Assembly: GCA_023424865.1 (NCBI GenBank)
Contig: JAFADM010000195.1
Span: forward strand, 1-6,864
Reading direction: 5' to 3'
From: Bacillota bacterium
GTDB taxonomy: Bacteria; Bacillota_A; Clostridia; DSM-8532
Length of the DNA: 6,864 bases
Shown: positions 6,122 to 6,864 of the stretch, one piece after another
How positions within the stretch are numbered: position 1 is the first letter of the stretch
How the letters are laid out: every line of letters starts with the position of its first letter
Program-made: the position numbers and the translations under genes
Notes under the pieces: model-generated
What the model saw: only the letters and a program-made list of their open reading frames with translations
What the model was told of the DNA's origin: nothing
Databases searched by the model: none

Positions 6122-6580
6122 TCAGTCTTCCTGAATTTCTTCCCTTTCAATGGCACTTATTCCATCAATTCTTCTTTGATGGCGTGCTTCGCCGGAAAAG
6201 GCCGTACCTATCCAGGTATCCACAATCTCCAGAGCCAGCTTCTCCCCAACGATAAAACTGCCCAGAGCCAGCATGTTGGTGTCGTTATGCTCACGGGTAA
6301 GCCTTGCAGACATAAGATCGCCGCATAACGCCGCCCGAATTCCTTTGACCTTATTGGCGGCAATAGAAATGCCGATACCGGTGGAGCAAATGACAATGCC
6401 CTTTTCACATGAACCCTTTGAAACAGCCAGCGCAGCCTTGTGCCCGAAGTCGGGATAATCAACGGAACTCTCGTTATAAGTCCCAAAATCCTCTACTTCA
6501 TAGCCTTGCTTCTCCAAATGCGCTCTAATGCTTTCTTTTAGTCTGAATCCGCCATGATCGCTTCCAAGGGCAATTTTCAT
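6122..6580 (-). CDS. rpiB: Ribose-5-phosphate isomerase B
   Basis: Cytosolic isomerase interconverting ribulose-5-phosphate and ribose-5-phosphate in the pentose phosphate pathway (RpiB/LacA/LacB family). It has 152 residues, normal length. Motifs: GSDHGGFRLKE (6-16, with D8 and H9), YPDFGHKAA (42-50), the active-site loop ICSTGIGISIAANK (64-77) with catalytic C65 and T67, EHNDTNMLALG (97-107) with H98, and basic H134/R137 for phosphate binding. The residue after the catalytic Cys is Ser rather than the commoner Gly, which is a tolerated variation. The start at 6580 has GGAG five nt upstream. It lies 35 nt downstream of the phosphatase gene, the same pairing as ywlE-rpiB in Bacillus. I prefer RpiB over the galactose-6-phosphate isomerase subunits LacA/LacB because it stands alone beside upp. 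Confidence 0.95.
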   Translation of the reverse strand: MKIALGSDHGGFRLKESIRAHLEKQGYEVEDFGTYNESSVDYPDFGHKAALAVSKGSCEKGIVICSTGIGISIAANKVKGIRAALCGDLMSARLTREHNDTNMLALGSFIVGEKLALEIVDTWIGTAFSGEARHQRRIDGISAIEREEIQED

Positions 6581-6615
6581 AATGGCTCCATTCCTTTCCT
6601 GTCTCTTTTTAGATT

Positions 6616-6864
6616 CTATAGTAATCCCTCTTTATTGTCAAAAAGTTTGTCGATAACCTCTGTCAATAATTCTTCCATCTCCAGGGCACAGTTGCGATAG
6701 GCATCGTAATCCTGTCCATAGGGGTCGGATATGTCACCATCGGTGCCGATTTCAGCAAACTCTTTCAAGGTAAAAACCCTGTCCGCAGCTTCAGGATAAA
6801 TATCTAAAAGCATTTCCTTATGATGACGGGTCATGGTCAACAGCAAATACGTATCCCGAATGTG
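6616..6864 (-). CDS. Low-molecular-weight protein phosphatase, C-terminal part (cut by right edge)
   Basis: The last 82 residues of a low-molecular-weight tyrosine/arginine phosphatase (LMWPc family), open at the right edge. Visible landmarks: the core segment YLLLTMTRHHKEMLLDIYP (residues 6-24 of the visible part), then FTLKEF, then the acid loop DISDPYGQDYDAYRNCALEM. In this the Asp of the DP pair is the general acid and the following aromatic positions are family-typical. The N-terminal P-loop (CxGNxCRS) that carries the catalytic Cys lies beyond the window, so an intact active site cannot be confirmed. Position just upstream of rpiB matches B. subtilis ywlE, a protein-arginine phosphatase. 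Whether this copy acts on phosphoarginine or phosphotyrosine cannot be told from this part. The stop is TAG, 35 nt before rpiB. Confidence 0.88.
   Translation of the reverse strand, partial: HIRDTYLLLTMTRHHKEMLLDIYPEAADRVFTLKEFAEIGTDGDISDPYGQDYDAYRNCALEMEELLTEVIDKLFDNKEGLL

Noticed and set aside
6208..6486. Minus-strand 92-codon frame inside rpiB
   Set aside because: It is fully contained in rpiB in another frame, while the rpiB frame carries all the active-site motifs.

Overview
The window looks like a chromosomal housekeeping segment from a low-to-moderate GC Gram-positive anaerobe of the Clostridia type. The evidence is strong purine-rich Shine-Dalgarno (SD) sequences, the gene neighbourhood (low-molecular-weight phosphatase, rpiB, upp, a dCMP deaminase, a TagO/WecA-type transferase, wecB), and Bacillus/Clostridium-like protein sequences. 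Genus and species cannot be told from this sequence. Every gene I can support lies on the minus strand, so transcription runs from high to low coordinates.

In transcription order: the C-terminal half of a low-molecular-weight protein phosphatase (6864-6616, cut by the right edge); ribose-5-phosphate isomerase B (6580-6122); an intergenic stretch with 16-bp tandem repeats (6120-6054); uracil phosphoribosyltransferase (6013-5384); dCMP deaminase (5363-4902); a polyprenyl-phosphate GlcNAc-1-phosphate transferase with a long acidic C-terminal tail (4851-3553); UDP-GlcNAc 2-epimerase (3475-2315); a zinc-dependent phospholipase C-fold protein (2322-1327) that overlaps wecB by 8 nt and ends in a 15-bp tandem repeat; and the redox chaperone Hsp33 (1306-386). 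A strong intrinsic terminator (309-272) closes this run. Beyond it, a separate gene for a secreted SH3-domain protein begins at 187 and leaves the window at the left edge.

The genes fall into two themes. One is pentose phosphate and pyrimidine salvage: RpiB makes ribose-5-phosphate (the precursor of PRPP), Upp uses PRPP to make UMP, and ComEB makes dUMP. The other is cell-envelope glycan initiation: TagO puts GlcNAc-1-P on undecaprenyl phosphate, and WecB makes UDP-ManNAc for the next sugar. Short gaps (20 to about 110 nt) and overlapping stops and starts fit one operon or a few overlapping transcripts.

I see no phage, transposon, CRISPR or defence element and no clearly new system. The items most worth a second look are the cytosolic PLC-fold gene coupled to wecB, its tandem-repeat tail, the repeats ahead of upp, and the TagO tail. 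All intergenic stretches are under 300 bp. The largest (188-385) holds the terminator and a weak candidate promoter.
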